Below, piece after piece: positions 35,101 to 43,703 of a stretch of 64,000 nucleotides of DNA. Position 1 is the first letter of the stretch; each line of letters opens with the position of its first letter. The DNA lies in NCBI GenBank assembly GCA_964486455.1, contig CAZAMP010000003.1, forward strand, positions 62,001 to 126,000, written 5' to 3'. Position numbers and translations under genes: made by a program. Source of the DNA: CAZAMP01 sp964486455. Lineage in GTDB: Bacteria; Eisenbacteria; RBG-16-71-46; CAZAMP01. The notes under the pieces were generated by a model. It did no database searches, was not told the DNA's origin, and worked only from the letters and a program-made list of their open reading frames with translations.

Positions 35101-35124
35101 CCTTCGCTAGGATTCGAGCGAAGG
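35101..35124 (+). promoter_or_regulatory. Hairpin that buries a Shine-Dalgarno sequence
   Basis: CCTTCGCT (35101-35108) pairs perfectly with AGCGAAGG (35117-35124) around an 8-base loop. The right arm contains the first half of the AAGGAGG (35121-35127) that serves the histidine kinase ATG at 35136. Folding would limit ribosome access. Confidence 0.5.
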
Positions 35125-35135
35125 AGGAACCGACC

Positions 35136-36599
35136 ATGAGTACGTTGTCCAAGATCGTGGTCCGACTTCGATGGAAGCTCGCGCTCGCATACACCGTCGT
35201 CACCGTCTCGACGGCGATCGTGATGGCGCTTATCGGCGCGTACTTCTTCGAGCGGGATGCCGCGGAGTACTCCAGCACGGGAAACATGATCTACTGGGCC
35301 CTCAATCGCGACGCCCATGAGATCATCGACGCGCTGGAGACACCACGCCCCGCGCGTTCCGAAGCGCTGACCCACTGGCTCGACGAGAAGCTCGAGAAGT
35401 GGGGCAAGAGCGTGCGATCGTCGCAGATCCCGTTTTCGCGACGGAACGTGGCATTTCTCGCTATCGTTGACCGCGCGACGACCGTCATCGCGTCCTATCC
35501 CGAAGGCCGGCTCATTCTGGGCAGGCCGATCACCGAGCAGCTACCACCGGCGGGCTACCGGCTCCTCGACAACATGATGCAGCGGGTCAACCCCATCATG
35601 CAGAATGGGGCGTACGCGGGGGAGACCCGGCAGCGGATCGTCGTCGTCAACGTCGTGGATCCGGATGATCAGGTCCTCGGCGCCATCGTGCTCGCCTACA
35701 AGGCCGCGCCGAGGCTTTTCACGGCCCGAACACTGGGCGCGATCCGGGATCTCATCGTGCGATTCGGTCCGTACGCGGCCGTCGTGGGCGCGGTTTTCGG
35801 TTTCGTCACCGCCGCGTGGATGACGCGGCGGCTCAAGCGGCTCGAAGAGGGCGCGGTCGCGTGGAGCAGAGGTGACTTCTCCATCGGTGTCCCGGACAAG
35901 AGTCGTGACGAGATCGGCCGCCTCGGCCTTGAGATGAATCGCATGGCCGGTCAGCTGGAGCAATTGCTTCAGACACGGCAGGATCTGGCCACGCTGGAGG
36001 AGCGAAACCGTGTCGCGCGGGAGCTGCACGATTCGGTCAAGCAGCAGCTCTTTGCCGGTGCCATGCAGCTGGCGGCCGCGCGCGAATGCGTGCAGACCAC
36101 GCCTGATGATGTGGCGATCCCCCTGGCGGAAGCTGAGCGTTTGATTCAGAGTGCGGGTCGCGAGCTCACGCGACTCATTCGGGAGTTGCGTCCGGCCGAG
36201 CTGGAGGGCAAGGGGCTTGGCCGCGCGCTGGGAAAATACGTCCGGGCCTGGTCCGACCGTACCGGCATCGCCGCCGAGCTGCGGACCCAGGGGGGACGAG
36301 AGACGGCGATCGATTCCGAGCAGGCGCTCTATCGCGTTGCTCAGGAAGCGCTCTCAAATGTAGAGCGGCACAGCGGAGCGCGGCGGGTCGACGTGCACCT
36401 TCGGTGGGAATCGGATACGGTGGTTCTCTCCGTCGCCGATGACGGCGACGGATTCGAATCGTCCGCGGAGCACGATGGACACGGGCTTCGCAACATGAAG
36501 GAACGAGTCGCCGATCTCGGTGGCACGCTGTTCGTCGAGAGTGTGCCCGGTGAGGGGACCACGCTCTCCGCAACGGTTCCCGCGTATCACGAGGAGTAG
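35136..36599 (+). CDS. NarX/LiaS-type sensor histidine kinase
   Basis: The 487-residue protein has an N-terminal transmembrane helix (about 15-36), a periplasmic sensor part of roughly 165 residues, a second helix (about 205-228) and a HAMP linker. A HisKA_3 domain carries the phospho-accepting H298 in RELHDSVKQQL, and a HATPase domain with NVERHSGARR and the DDGDGF G-box ends it. The HisKA_3 type pairs with NarL-family regulators, and one is encoded 10 bases downstream. The stimulus is not evident. Translation may be limited by the hairpin over its ribosome binding site. Confidence 0.92.
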   Translation: MSTLSKIVVRLRWKLALAYTVVTVSTAIVMALIGAYFFERDAAEYSSTGNMIYWALNRDAHEIIDALETPRPARSEALTHWLDEKLEKWGKSVRSSQIPFSRRNVAFLAIVDRATTVIASYPEGRLILGRPITEQLPPAGYRLLDNMMQRVNPIMQNGAYAGETRQRIVVVNVVDPDDQVLGAIVLAYKAAPRLFTARTLGAIRDLIVRFGPYAAVVGAVFGFVTAAWMTRRLKRLEEGAVAWSRGDFSIGVPDKSRDEIGRLGLEMNRMAGQLEQLLQTRQDLATLEERNRVARELHDSVKQQLFAGAMQLAAARECVQTTPDDVAIPLAEAERLIQSAGRELTRLIRELRPAELEGKGLGRALGKYVRAWSDRTGIAAELRTQGGRETAIDSEQALYRVAQEALSNVERHSGARRVDVHLRWESDTVVLSVADDGDGFESSAEHDGHGLRNMKERVADLGGTLFVESVPGEGTTLSATVPAYHEE

Positions 36600-36609
36600 G
36601 CCTGGCGAT

Positions 36610-37275
36610 ATGAACGATCCGATCACCATCCTCGTCGTCGACGATCACGAAATTGTCCGACGCGGCATCATCTCACTTCTCGATACCCAGGCTGACATCG
36701 CGGTGACCGGTGAGGCGGGATCGGGAGATGAGGCGGCGAAGGCGGCCGAAGAGGAAGCCCCGGACGTCGTCTTGATGGATCTCGTCATGCCCGGGATGGA
36801 TGGTGTGGAAGCGACCCGGCGTATCAAGCGGATCAGCCCGCGGACCCAGATCATCGTGCTGACCTCCTACCATGATGACGAGCACATCTTCCCGGCGATC
36901 CAGGCGGGGGCGCTCTCCTATCTACTCAAGGACATCGAGGCGGACGACCTCGTCGAGGCCATTCGAAAGGCTGCGCGCGGCGAGGCCGTCGTGCATCCGC
37001 GCGTGGCGGCGCGTCTCGTGCGTGAGGTCCACGCCATACCGGATCGATCCGAGAATCCATTCGTCGATCTAAGCCCGCGAGAACTCGAGGTGATCGATCT
37101 CATCGCCGACGGTCTCGACAATGCCGCCATTGCCGAACGCCTCTTCATCTCCACGAAAACCGTCAAGAGTCACGTCAGCAACATTCTCAGCAAGCTGCAT
37201 CTCGCCGATCGGACCCAGGCGGCGGTTCTGGCGTGGCGCCGAGGGATGAAAGGGCGGGGAGATAGGGTAGACTAA
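36610..37275 (+). CDS. NarL-family response regulator
   Basis: The 221-residue protein has a receiver domain with the acidic pair DD (11-12), phospho-accepting D57 in LMDLVMPGMDG, and the conserved lysine in YLLKD. A LuxR-type helix-turn-helix follows (LSPRELEVIDLIADGLDNAAIAERLF and TVKSHVSNILSKL). It is the cognate partner of the upstream kinase. I chose the ATG at 36610, since the receiver fold begins there; the frame is open upstream inside the kinase gene. A hairpin follows the stop immediately. Confidence 0.93.
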   Translation: MNDPITILVVDDHEIVRRGIISLLDTQADIAVTGEAGSGDEAAKAAEEEAPDVVLMDLVMPGMDGVEATRRIKRISPRTQIIVLTSYHDDEHIFPAIQAGALSYLLKDIEADDLVEAIRKAARGEAVVHPRVAARLVREVHAIPDRSENPFVDLSPRELEVIDLIADGLDNAAIAERLFISTKTVKSHVSNILSKLHLADRTQAAVLAWRRGMKGRGDRVD

Positions 37276-37303
37276 GAGGCCGCCGGAGAGATCCAGCGGC
37301 CTC
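37276..37303. terminator. Hairpin between convergent genes
   Basis: GAGGCCGC (37276-37283) pairs with GCGGCCTC (37296-37303) around 12 bases. It begins at the base after the response regulator stop and lies nine bases from the end of the leftward gene at 37312, so it may serve both directions. No T-run follows. Confidence 0.5.
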
Positions 37304-37311
37304 GTCAGTGA

Positions 37312-38082
37312 TTAGTGGTACATGCTCTTGATCTGACCCCAGCTTGACTGTTCTGTCGGTGTGGACTGCGCACCTCCCGCGACCGGCGGCATGATGAACC
37401 AGCCCGGATACGTCACGCTTTCATCGCTCCCGAACTTCACGGCGATCATGACCGTCGAGCCCATGTAGGAACTCAGGTCCCAGCAGTCCAGGACCCATCC
37501 GCCGCTGGAGCCGTTGAATCCCGGCTCTCCGTCTACGCAGCACGCGTAGTAGTTCGGACTGTCGCTGATCTCGTCATCCGGGTAGCCGCCGACGGGGCTC
37601 ACGACCGTCCACCCGGAGCCGTCGTTCACCTCGAAGTTGCCGCCGTCGTACGAGGTTTCGATGTCATACCAGTGGCACATCTCGACGAGGTAGCATGATT
37701 CGGCAACGTCAAGGGTGTCGAGAATGAGTCTCTCACCGGCTTGATCGACGTATCCCGCGACCCACGGGAGGTTACCGGGCGAGACGGCGGTGCCGATCAT
37801 CCAGTTCCAGTCTTCTCCCAAATCGCAGAGGAGATTCCCGTAGCAGTCTGTTGTCGGCATGCCGACCGGACGCGGTTCCGGGCAGCCGACCTCCCAGACA
37901 GGGAAGCCGCACTGTGTGTCGCACGTTTCCGTAGTACCTGTGCAGTCGTAGACCATGCAGGTGTCGACAAGTCCCGGACATTCAACGGTCGACTCGTGCC
38001 CCGGATCGTCAACGGGTTCCTTTGCGATCGCCGGTAGGGTGATGAGGGCGATCACACAGCCGACAAGAAGTACGTACCTCAT
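37312..38082 (-). CDS. Secreted cysteine-rich protein, MAM/immune-inhibitor-like fold
   Basis: The 256-residue product has a clear signal peptide (MRYVLLVGCVIALITLPAIA). A cysteine-rich N-terminal part follows (CPGLVDTCMVYDCTGTTETC), then a beta-sandwich with motifs such as WYDIETSYDGGNFEVNDGSGW and WVLDCWDLSSYMGSTVMIAVKFGSD. These recur in MAM-like or immune-inhibitor-A-like domains of secreted peptidases. It has no catalytic motif I can see. The end SSWGQIKSMYH resembles a short conserved tail I associate with exported proteins of Eisenbacteria-like genomes. Its promoter has a palindrome in the spacer. Confidence 0.7.
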   Translation of the reverse strand: MRYVLLVGCVIALITLPAIAKEPVDDPGHESTVECPGLVDTCMVYDCTGTTETCDTQCGFPVWEVGCPEPRPVGMPTTDCYGNLLCDLGEDWNWMIGTAVSPGNLPWVAGYVDQAGERLILDTLDVAESCYLVEMCHWYDIETSYDGGNFEVNDGSGWTVVSPVGGYPDDEISDSPNYYACCVDGEPGFNGSSGGWVLDCWDLSSYMGSTVMIAVKFGSDESVTYPGWFIMPPVAGGAQSTPTEQSSWGQIKSMYH

Positions 38083-38242
38083 GGGGATACCCGGCCTTTC
38101 ATTGGGTGATTGTCACCTTGAGTAGCGTCTTCTGGCTGCGCAAAGATGCGAGTGTGAATCTCCCTGGTTGGATTGGCCTCCTTGGTTGCGAGTCATAGCT
38201 GATTCGCGCGTTCACGATCAATTCCTATTCACTTTGGGAAAA

Positions 38243-38271
38243 AGCCTACAATATTCTGATATTGCGGTCAA
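38243..38271 (-). promoter_or_regulatory. Promoter with a palindromic operator filling its spacer
   Basis: Read leftwards, TTGACC (38271-38266) and TAGGCT (38248-38243) are 17 bases apart. CAATAT-TCTG-ATATTG (38249-38264) is a palindrome with perfect 6-base arms that occupies all but one base of the spacer. A dimeric repressor there would block RNA polymerase. The leader to the secreted-protein gene would be about 150 bases. Confidence 0.5.
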
Positions 38272-38296
38272 GAATGCCCGCTTTCGGCCCGAACGC

Positions 38297-38947
38297 CTAG
38301 AACCGAAGCACATCCACACCGCGTCTCTCCGCATCGACGGCCAGGCGGGCGTCCGGATTGACCAACGCCGGATGGCCGAAGAGTTCGAGGAACGCCAGGT
38401 CCGTTTCGTGATTCCCGTAGGCGTAAGACGCGCCGAGGTCGTATTTCTCGGTGTCGTAGACCGCCCGTACGAGATCGGCTTTGGCGCGGCCATAGAGGTG
38501 GGGCGAAGCGATGTTTCCGGTGTAGAGGCCGCCCATCACTTCGAGTGCCGTTCCGTGCGCGTGGTCGGCATCCAGATGGTCCTCGAACAGATCAAGCAGA
38601 ACGTCGATCGTACCGGAAACGAGGACAATCTCGCGCCCGGCAGCCTTGTGCTCGGTCACCGTCTCGCGGGCGATACTCGAAATCGCCGGTATGATTTGCC
38701 TCGCGAAACAGTCGGCGGCAAGCCGCTGAATACGGGAGGCGGGCTTGCCCCGGAGGTAGGCCTTGTTCGCTTTCGTCGCGCGAATGGGATCGCGCGGCCA
38801 CGTCGTGAGGAAGCGTGCGACGAACCGTGCGGCGTCGGTGAGTGTCAGCTCACCGTGTGACACGAGATAGCGCACGAAGAGCCGCTCCGATGAGGCCGTC
38901 GGCAGCAGCGTACCGTCGATATCGAATGCCGCGATGGGTTTCTTCAT
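38297..38947 (-). CDS. HAD-IB family phosphatase
   Basis: The 216-residue protein starts MKKPIAAFDIDGTLLPT with the HAD motif I (DIDGT). It has motif II in IVLVSGT and motifs III/IV in the K...YAYGNHETDLAFLELFG region, as in SerB-like HAD-IB phosphatases. It lacks membrane segments. It is the third gene of a leftward operon after a PAP2-type protein and a CDP-alcohol phosphatidyltransferase, 18 bases behind the latter. It may therefore dephosphorylate a phospholipid headgroup intermediate such as a phosphatidyl-alcohol phosphate or sugar phosphate; this is inference. Confidence 0.8.
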   Translation of the reverse strand: MKKPIAAFDIDGTLLPTASSERLFVRYLVSHGELTLTDAARFVARFLTTWPRDPIRATKANKAYLRGKPASRIQRLAADCFARQIIPAISSIARETVTEHKAAGREIVLVSGTIDVLLDLFEDHLDADHAHGTALEVMGGLYTGNIASPHLYGRAKADLVRAVYDTEKYDLGASYAYGNHETDLAFLELFGHPALVNPDARLAVDAERRGVDVLRF

Positions 38948-38965
38948 GATGGAATGGGCCTTCGC

Positions 38966-39619
38966 CTATGACTGCTTCACCATTGCCTTCGGGTAGCGCT
39001 TCTCCAGCAGAAAGCGCCGTCCGTCCCAAAGCACGGGTAGTCCTCTGATCACGCACATGGCAAGAGTGACCCAGACCAGAATCTGGCCTACGAGATCCAG
39101 AGTGAACATCAGGTCATCCGGTAGCGTGAACGAGAACTCACGCATCCCCGCGCGAAGCGCGATGAGACCGCCGAGCCAACAAAAGACGATGGCCTTGCTC
39201 GTGCCGTAGAGCGCGCGGCTGAATCGCGAGCTCACGAGGAATCGCGTGAAACCCGAGCGCATCATCGTGCTTTCTCCGAACGGAGTGCTACCGTGCGCGA
39301 AAGCAATGCTTCGCAGCAGATCGGTCGAGAGTCCCCGCGCGATCACGATCATGGGAACCCAGAACGAGACCATTCCGATCGCGCTAAAATAGATCCAGTA
39401 GACATTCTCAACGATGCGGTCGCCCGTGATGTCCAGAAGAGCCCCCAGTTCCGACGCGATGTTCAACTTCCTGGCGACGATGCCGTCCAACGCGTCCATG
39501 TAGATGACCAGAATCGTCAGGATGAAGGCAAAGGCCTTTCCACCAAAACTCGCGCCGTAGAGCACGATGGTGACGAAGAGTAGGGCGACTCTTGCGAGCG
39601 TGATGATGTTCGCGGTCAT
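38966..39619 (-). CDS. CDP-alcohol phosphatidyltransferase
   Basis: The 217-residue membrane protein contains the family signature with spacing D-x2-DG-x2-AR-x8-G-x3-D-x3-D, from DALDGIVARK through GALLDITGD, and about six hydrophobic helices. It joins a CDP-linked lipid or alcohol with a second alcohol, as in phosphatidylglycerol- or inositol-phosphate synthesis. GGGAGG stands about seven bases before the ATG at 39619. That ATG overlaps the PAP2 gene's stop in an ATGA. Long open frame upstream of the ATG is shadow of the PAP2 gene. Confidence 0.88.
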   Translation of the reverse strand: MTANIITLARVALLFVTIVLYGASFGGKAFAFILTILVIYMDALDGIVARKLNIASELGALLDITGDRIVENVYWIYFSAIGMVSFWVPMIVIARGLSTDLLRSIAFAHGSTPFGESTMMRSGFTRFLVSSRFSRALYGTSKAIVFCWLGGLIALRAGMREFSFTLPDDLMFTLDLVGQILVWVTLAMCVIRGLPVLWDGRRFLLEKRYPKAMVKQS

Positions 39620-40548
39620 GATCGGACCTCCCTTTCCGGCGGAGGGTGTTTGGTCCAGCGAATGTCGGATTTCGAAGCGATCACGCCACCGAGAACGCCG
39701 ATCACCGCGCCCACGATGCCGTCGACGGCGTAGTGGTATCGGCCGTACACGGTCGCGAAGGAAAGAAGCAGACCGTACAGAAGCGCGGGGACGAAGAAAC
39801 GCCGCATGTGAAAGTAAATACTGGTTACAGCGGCGACGACCACGGCGACGTGTGTACTCGGAAAGCACCCGCCGACGATCCCACCGCGCTTCTGGATGGC
39901 GGCGACGATGCCCTTGAAGAACGAGTCGCCGAACTCCGTCGTCTGTTGGGTGGCGAGGGTCTTCCACGGACCCTCGGCGGGCAAGAGGATGTAGCCAAGA
40001 AAACCAACGTAGAAGGCCCACGCGGCGGCCGCCACGAAACGCTGAAACACGTCTCGCCGTGCGAGAACGTACAGCAGAAACCCTCCGAGCGGCAGCACGA
40101 TGTAATAGGTGCCGTAGATGAGTTCCAAGAACTCGGTCAACGGCAGCGAGATGATTCGTTCCAACCAGATCGTGGGATGAGCGCCGAAGATCGCACGATC
40201 GATGTCGATCAGAAGCTGGTTCTGCCACTGTGGGATGACAAGATGCGTGAGGTCTTCCATTTCATCGAAGAGGAAGAAGAAGAAGCCGAACGGGTAGACG
40301 TCGCGAACCACGGTGAGCACACGCCACTTGAGCTTCTCGGTGGCCAGGACGATCGTGACGATGAACGCGATCAAACCGATGTGGACGGCGGCATACGATT
40401 GCCAACCCGCCAGGTTTCTATGAAAGAGCACGATGAGACCGGTGGAGACGATCAGGAACACGATCGAGAGAAGGTCGTACTGCCTGAAGGTGTCGAAGAG
40501 CAGCTCGCGGTTCGACGGCGACGCGGCTGGGCCGGCCCTATGCGGCAT
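39616..40548 (-). CDS. PAP2-family membrane phosphatase / inositolphosphotransferase-like
   Basis: The 310-residue protein has six or more membrane helices and the PAP2 motifs: PAEGPWK near C1, CFPSTHVAVV (C2) with its catalytic histidine, and RYHYAVDGIVGAVIG (C3). Its length and layout resemble the aureobasidin-type inositolphosphotransferase branch (IPC synthase-like) rather than small lipid phosphatases. AAGGAGG is spaced five bases from the ATG at 40548, which decides the start. It is the first gene of the three-gene lipid operon. Confidence 0.82.
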   Translation of the reverse strand: MPHRAGPAASPSNRELLFDTFRQYDLLSIVFLIVSTGLIVLFHRNLAGWQSYAAVHIGLIAFIVTIVLATEKLKWRVLTVVRDVYPFGFFFFLFDEMEDLTHLVIPQWQNQLLIDIDRAIFGAHPTIWLERIISLPLTEFLELIYGTYYIVLPLGGFLLYVLARRDVFQRFVAAAAWAFYVGFLGYILLPAEGPWKTLATQQTTEFGDSFFKGIVAAIQKRGGIVGGCFPSTHVAVVVAAVTSIYFHMRRFFVPALLYGLLLSFATVYGRYHYAVDGIVGAVIGVLGGVIASKSDIRWTKHPPPEREVRS

Positions 40549-40584
40549 TCGATCCTCCTTGCTGAGGATCGATACTGTAGCATC

Positions 40585-40617
40585 AAGCGGACGCTGGTCG
40601 AACCCCAACGTCCGCTT
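40585..40617. terminator. Hairpin between leftward genes
   Basis: AAGCGGACG (40585-40593) pairs with CGTCCGCTT (40609-40617) around a 15-base loop. It lies between the outer-membrane protein gene (ends at 40659) and the lipid operon, so it probably ends transcription of the former. No T-run is seen. Confidence 0.45.
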
Positions 40618-40658
40618 ATTGGCCGCTCAGTGGCGGTGGCTTGTGTTGCCGGGTCAGG

Positions 40659-41240
40659 CTAGTCGCCGACCTTCATCATCACGCCCGCCACGAACGAGAA
40701 GGTATCGGCGTCGCCCAGCTTGTAACGCAGCTGTCCGAAACCGTCGAGCTTCGGGGAGAGCGCGGTCGTGGCTCCGCCGAGGACGCTGAATCCGATATCG
40801 GATTCGCTGTTGGATTCCTTTGAGGTCTCGCCCGTCAAGAAGTTCGTAATGACCGGAACTTCGACGCTGTAGAAGCACAGACAGAGCCCGCCTCCGGCGT
40901 AGAAGCTGACGTTTCCTTCGGACGGAAACATGTAGCGTGCCTCCGCGTTCACGCCGACTTCCGAAAAGGAGAAGTCGGTGTTACCGATCGACTCTCCGCT
41001 CGACCAGTAGGTGAGGCTGGGGATGATCCAGATGTTGCGGGCGACCTCACCAAGGTTGGCCTGCGCGCCGAAACCGATCGTTCCGTCGATGTTCTCCGGG
41101 CTCACGTAGCCGAGTTGCGCGCCAATTCCGAAAAGCCCAAAGCCAACAGGTTCGACGTCACCGTTCTGCGCGGATGCGGTCTGTGGAAGAACGCCTGCAA
41201 GTAGCATTGCCACAGCCAACACAGTCAGCTTCTTCATCAT
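40659..41240 (-). CDS. Small outer-membrane beta-barrel protein
   Basis: The 193-residue product has a signal peptide (MMKKLTVLAVAMLLAGVLPQTASA) followed by about eight alternating beta strands. Examples are PVGFGLFGIGAQLGYVS, WIIPSLTYWSSG, VGVNAEARYMF and DTFSFVAGVMMKVGD. It looks like an OmpX/OmpA-like eight-stranded barrel, although the C-terminus is not aromatic. GGGAGAGG lies directly before tandem ATG codons at 41240 and 41237. No partner genes suggest its role. Confidence 0.75.
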   Translation of the reverse strand: MMKKLTVLAVAMLLAGVLPQTASAQNGDVEPVGFGLFGIGAQLGYVSPENIDGTIGFGAQANLGEVARNIWIIPSLTYWSSGESIGNTDFSFSEVGVNAEARYMFPSEGNVSFYAGGGLCLCFYSVEVPVITNFLTGETSKESNSESDIGFSVLGGATTALSPKLDGFGQLRYKLGDADTFSFVAGVMMKVGD

Positions 41241-41364
41241 TACCTCTCCCGAAAAGTCCTGAAACTGGCGCGATCTCTCGCGCGGTAGCCGGAGACGCGC
41301 GGACACGATAACGCATGAGACTTAACAGCATTGCATGGGGCGCGCAAGCCGAAAACCGCGCCTG

Positions 41365-43680
41365 TCAAGCGAGTTGGGCCTTCGTCCGCGACAGTGTGAC
41401 CAGCGTGATCACGTAGACGACGCCGGCGGCGATGAGCATCGTGCTGAAGTTCCAGGCCATCGCTCCGAGCACGGCGCAGACCGAGCCGATCACGCTGGCG
41501 CAGCCGTTTGCCGCCCACGCCCATGGAATGAACGCCGAGTCGCTGCCGCCGGCCGCGCGGATACCGACGGGGAATGGAACTCCCATGAGAAATGCGACCG
41601 GCGCGATGAAGAGGATGGCACAGACGAGTCTCAATGGAAGCGTCAGCCCGATCAGCGCCTGACTGACGGAGGGCACACCAAATGTGAGGAAGAGGATAGC
41701 CGCCGGCAGCAACCAGAGCACGGGTCGAATCACGTTGCCCACGCTTCCGCGTCGCGTTTGCGACCACGCGCTCCCCAGACCGGAGAACAGGAGAATCGCG
41801 AAGAGCACGGTCGTAACCGAGTAAGTTGGATGACCGAGGAAGAGCGCGAAGCGCTGAATGAGAACGACCTCAACGATGATGAACGCAATCCCCAGCCCGA
41901 AAAAGTAGCCGAGCCATCGCCCCGCTCCCGTCCGTGGAACTGCGCGTCTCACGATCGGGATGAGAAGAAGCAGGATGGAGAGCAGGATCCCGATCAGGAA
42001 AGCCGTGACCAACGCGATCTGCCCGACCGGTGTCACGAGCGGTTCGAGGAAGTTCTTCCCGGTGAAGCGTTCGAGCGATTCTAGGTTCAGGTTCTTCCAT
42101 CGGGCCATCTGAAAGAAGAACGGACTGTCATCGCTCACGGGGGCCAGCGCCGTGGGATACGCATCGATTAGCGCGGTCGGGTCCTTCTGCGTCAGAAAGA
42201 CGTTGTAGAAACTATCGCCGAACGGCGCGGTCGGGTCGTGAACGATCTCGGCGCCGATCGAATCCGCGAACCGGTGCGCCCGCTCGACCTCGGTGGGCGT
42301 GAACGGCTCACGCTTTAGGAGGAAGGTCGTGCGGATCTTCTGTTCCATGACGAGGACGTGTCGTTCCGGGTTGGCGATTCCTTCCGCAGCGAGCGCCGCC
42401 TGACCGAGCGCCGCCAGGCGGGGCGACTCGAAGTACCAGCGTGTGATCGACAGGATCCCGTCGGGCGTGAGGTGATCGATATACGCGCGAAACGCTTCCG
42501 TCGTGTAGAGGTAGTTTTCGGTGAGACTGTAGGCTCCCGAGGCGCCGGCCGCCCACGTATCAATGAGGGTGAGCTGGATGATGTCCGATTCTTCACCACT
42601 CCGGTCGATGAAGCTGCGCCCTTCATCCTGCACGCAGCGCACGCGTGGATCTGAGAAGACGTCACCGACCTGATCGCGATAACGATTGGTGACGAGGTCG
42701 ATGATGATGGAGTTGATCTCAACGGCCGTGACCTTGCGCGCGCCGAGCGCGACCGCGTTCTGGACATCCATGCCGCCGCCCGAACCGATGATGACCGATG
42801 ACGCGTTCGGCCTGATGCGATACGCGAGCGTGCTCATGTCGTTTAGGTACGGGGAGGTGGCGTCGGCCGGCCTGGCGATGGATGTCATCGCGGCGGAGTC
42901 GATGAGGATCATCGGGTCGATTCCTTCGCGCTCGACGACATCGATCCGCGATAGGGCGTTCCACGCGGTGAAGGTGATCTCGCCGCCACGCGTATCGAGC
43001 TCGATGGCCAGCGGTTTGCTGGAGTCGATTCGGACGTCCGGCAGCCTGCCGGACAGGAGAAGCGGAATGACGTGCAGCGCCGCGAGGGCGACTAGGGACA
43101 CGCGCACGGGAGTGCGGTTGGCGAAGAAGGCGGCGGCCGCCACACCGAGGGCCGATGCCAAAACGACCGACCCCGCCGCTCCGAGCAGTGGCAGCGAGAG
43201 GAAGACCAAAAACGTCCCGATCGCCGCCCCCATGAGGTCGAACGCATAGAGGCCGCCTGCGCGATCGGAGGCGTTTCTGAGGATCAATACGACCGTGGCG
43301 CCCGCGAAGAAGAACGGGACGGTCAGCAACAGGTCGTAGAGCAGGAAGTACACCACATGGATGGGGGAGGTCACGATTTGAAACGGCGAGAACGGGATGA
43401 CGTTCGTGCCGGCGTATGCGACGAGCGAGCTGAGCGCGAAGAGAACGGGCGCCCACACGAGGCGGGTCGAATCGCGGTCACTCCTCGGAATGAGTGAGAG
43501 GGCCACGCCGCTCGCGCCGAAGCCGAACAAAGCGACCGACACGACGAGAAACGCGAAGTGGTACCAGATGGATACCGAGAAGATCCGCGTGAAGGTTACC
43601 TGGAGAAGCAACGTCGCGGCGGCGATGAGAAAGAGCCCGGCGTACGTGGCACGAGCGGGCTTCCGGGTTTCGGCACACAT
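41365..43680 (-). CDS. Membrane protein with spermidine synthase-like methyltransferase domain
   Basis: The 771-residue protein has about seven N-terminal membrane helices. A soluble Rossmann domain follows, with the SAM/dcSAM-binding pattern VIIGSGGGMDVQNAVALGARKVTAVEIN and the late PDGILSITRW strand. A second group of about seven helices ends it. Such fused transporter-like and spermidine-synthase-like proteins are common but of unknown function. I place the start at the ATG at 43680; no good ribosome binding site precedes it, and the next gene starts divergently only 23 bases away, so the mRNA may be almost leaderless. Confidence 0.8.
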   Translation of the reverse strand: MCAETRKPARATYAGLFLIAAATLLLQVTFTRIFSVSIWYHFAFLVVSVALFGFGASGVALSLIPRSDRDSTRLVWAPVLFALSSLVAYAGTNVIPFSPFQIVTSPIHVVYFLLYDLLLTVPFFFAGATVVLILRNASDRAGGLYAFDLMGAAIGTFLVFLSLPLLGAAGSVVLASALGVAAAAFFANRTPVRVSLVALAALHVIPLLLSGRLPDVRIDSSKPLAIELDTRGGEITFTAWNALSRIDVVEREGIDPMILIDSAAMTSIARPADATSPYLNDMSTLAYRIRPNASSVIIGSGGGMDVQNAVALGARKVTAVEINSIIIDLVTNRYRDQVGDVFSDPRVRCVQDEGRSFIDRSGEESDIIQLTLIDTWAAGASGAYSLTENYLYTTEAFRAYIDHLTPDGILSITRWYFESPRLAALGQAALAAEGIANPERHVLVMEQKIRTTFLLKREPFTPTEVERAHRFADSIGAEIVHDPTAPFGDSFYNVFLTQKDPTALIDAYPTALAPVSDDSPFFFQMARWKNLNLESLERFTGKNFLEPLVTPVGQIALVTAFLIGILLSILLLLIPIVRRAVPRTGAGRWLGYFFGLGIAFIIVEVVLIQRFALFLGHPTYSVTTVLFAILLFSGLGSAWSQTRRGSVGNVIRPVLWLLPAAILFLTFGVPSVSQALIGLTLPLRLVCAILFIAPVAFLMGVPFPVGIRAAGGSDSAFIPWAWAANGCASVIGSVCAVLGAMAWNFSTMLIAAGVVYVITLVTLSRTKAQLA

Positions 43681-43689
43681 AGGCTTGGG

Positions 43690-43697
43690 AGTATAGT
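43690..43697. promoter_or_regulatory. Symmetric -10 element shared by divergent genes
   Basis: AGTATAGT contains TATAGT on the plus strand (43692-43697) and TATACT on the minus strand (43695-43690). Start sites predicted 7 bases beyond each fall at or within three bases of the start codons of both genes (GTG at 43704, ATG at 43680), so both mRNAs would be leaderless or nearly so. Confidence 0.45.
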
Positions 43698-43703
43698 GGA
43701 CCG

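Noticed and set aside
39646..40662. Plus-strand open frame opposite the PAP2 gene
   Set aside because: The Glu/Asp/Arg-rich composition without motifs is a shadow of a membrane protein gene on the other strand.
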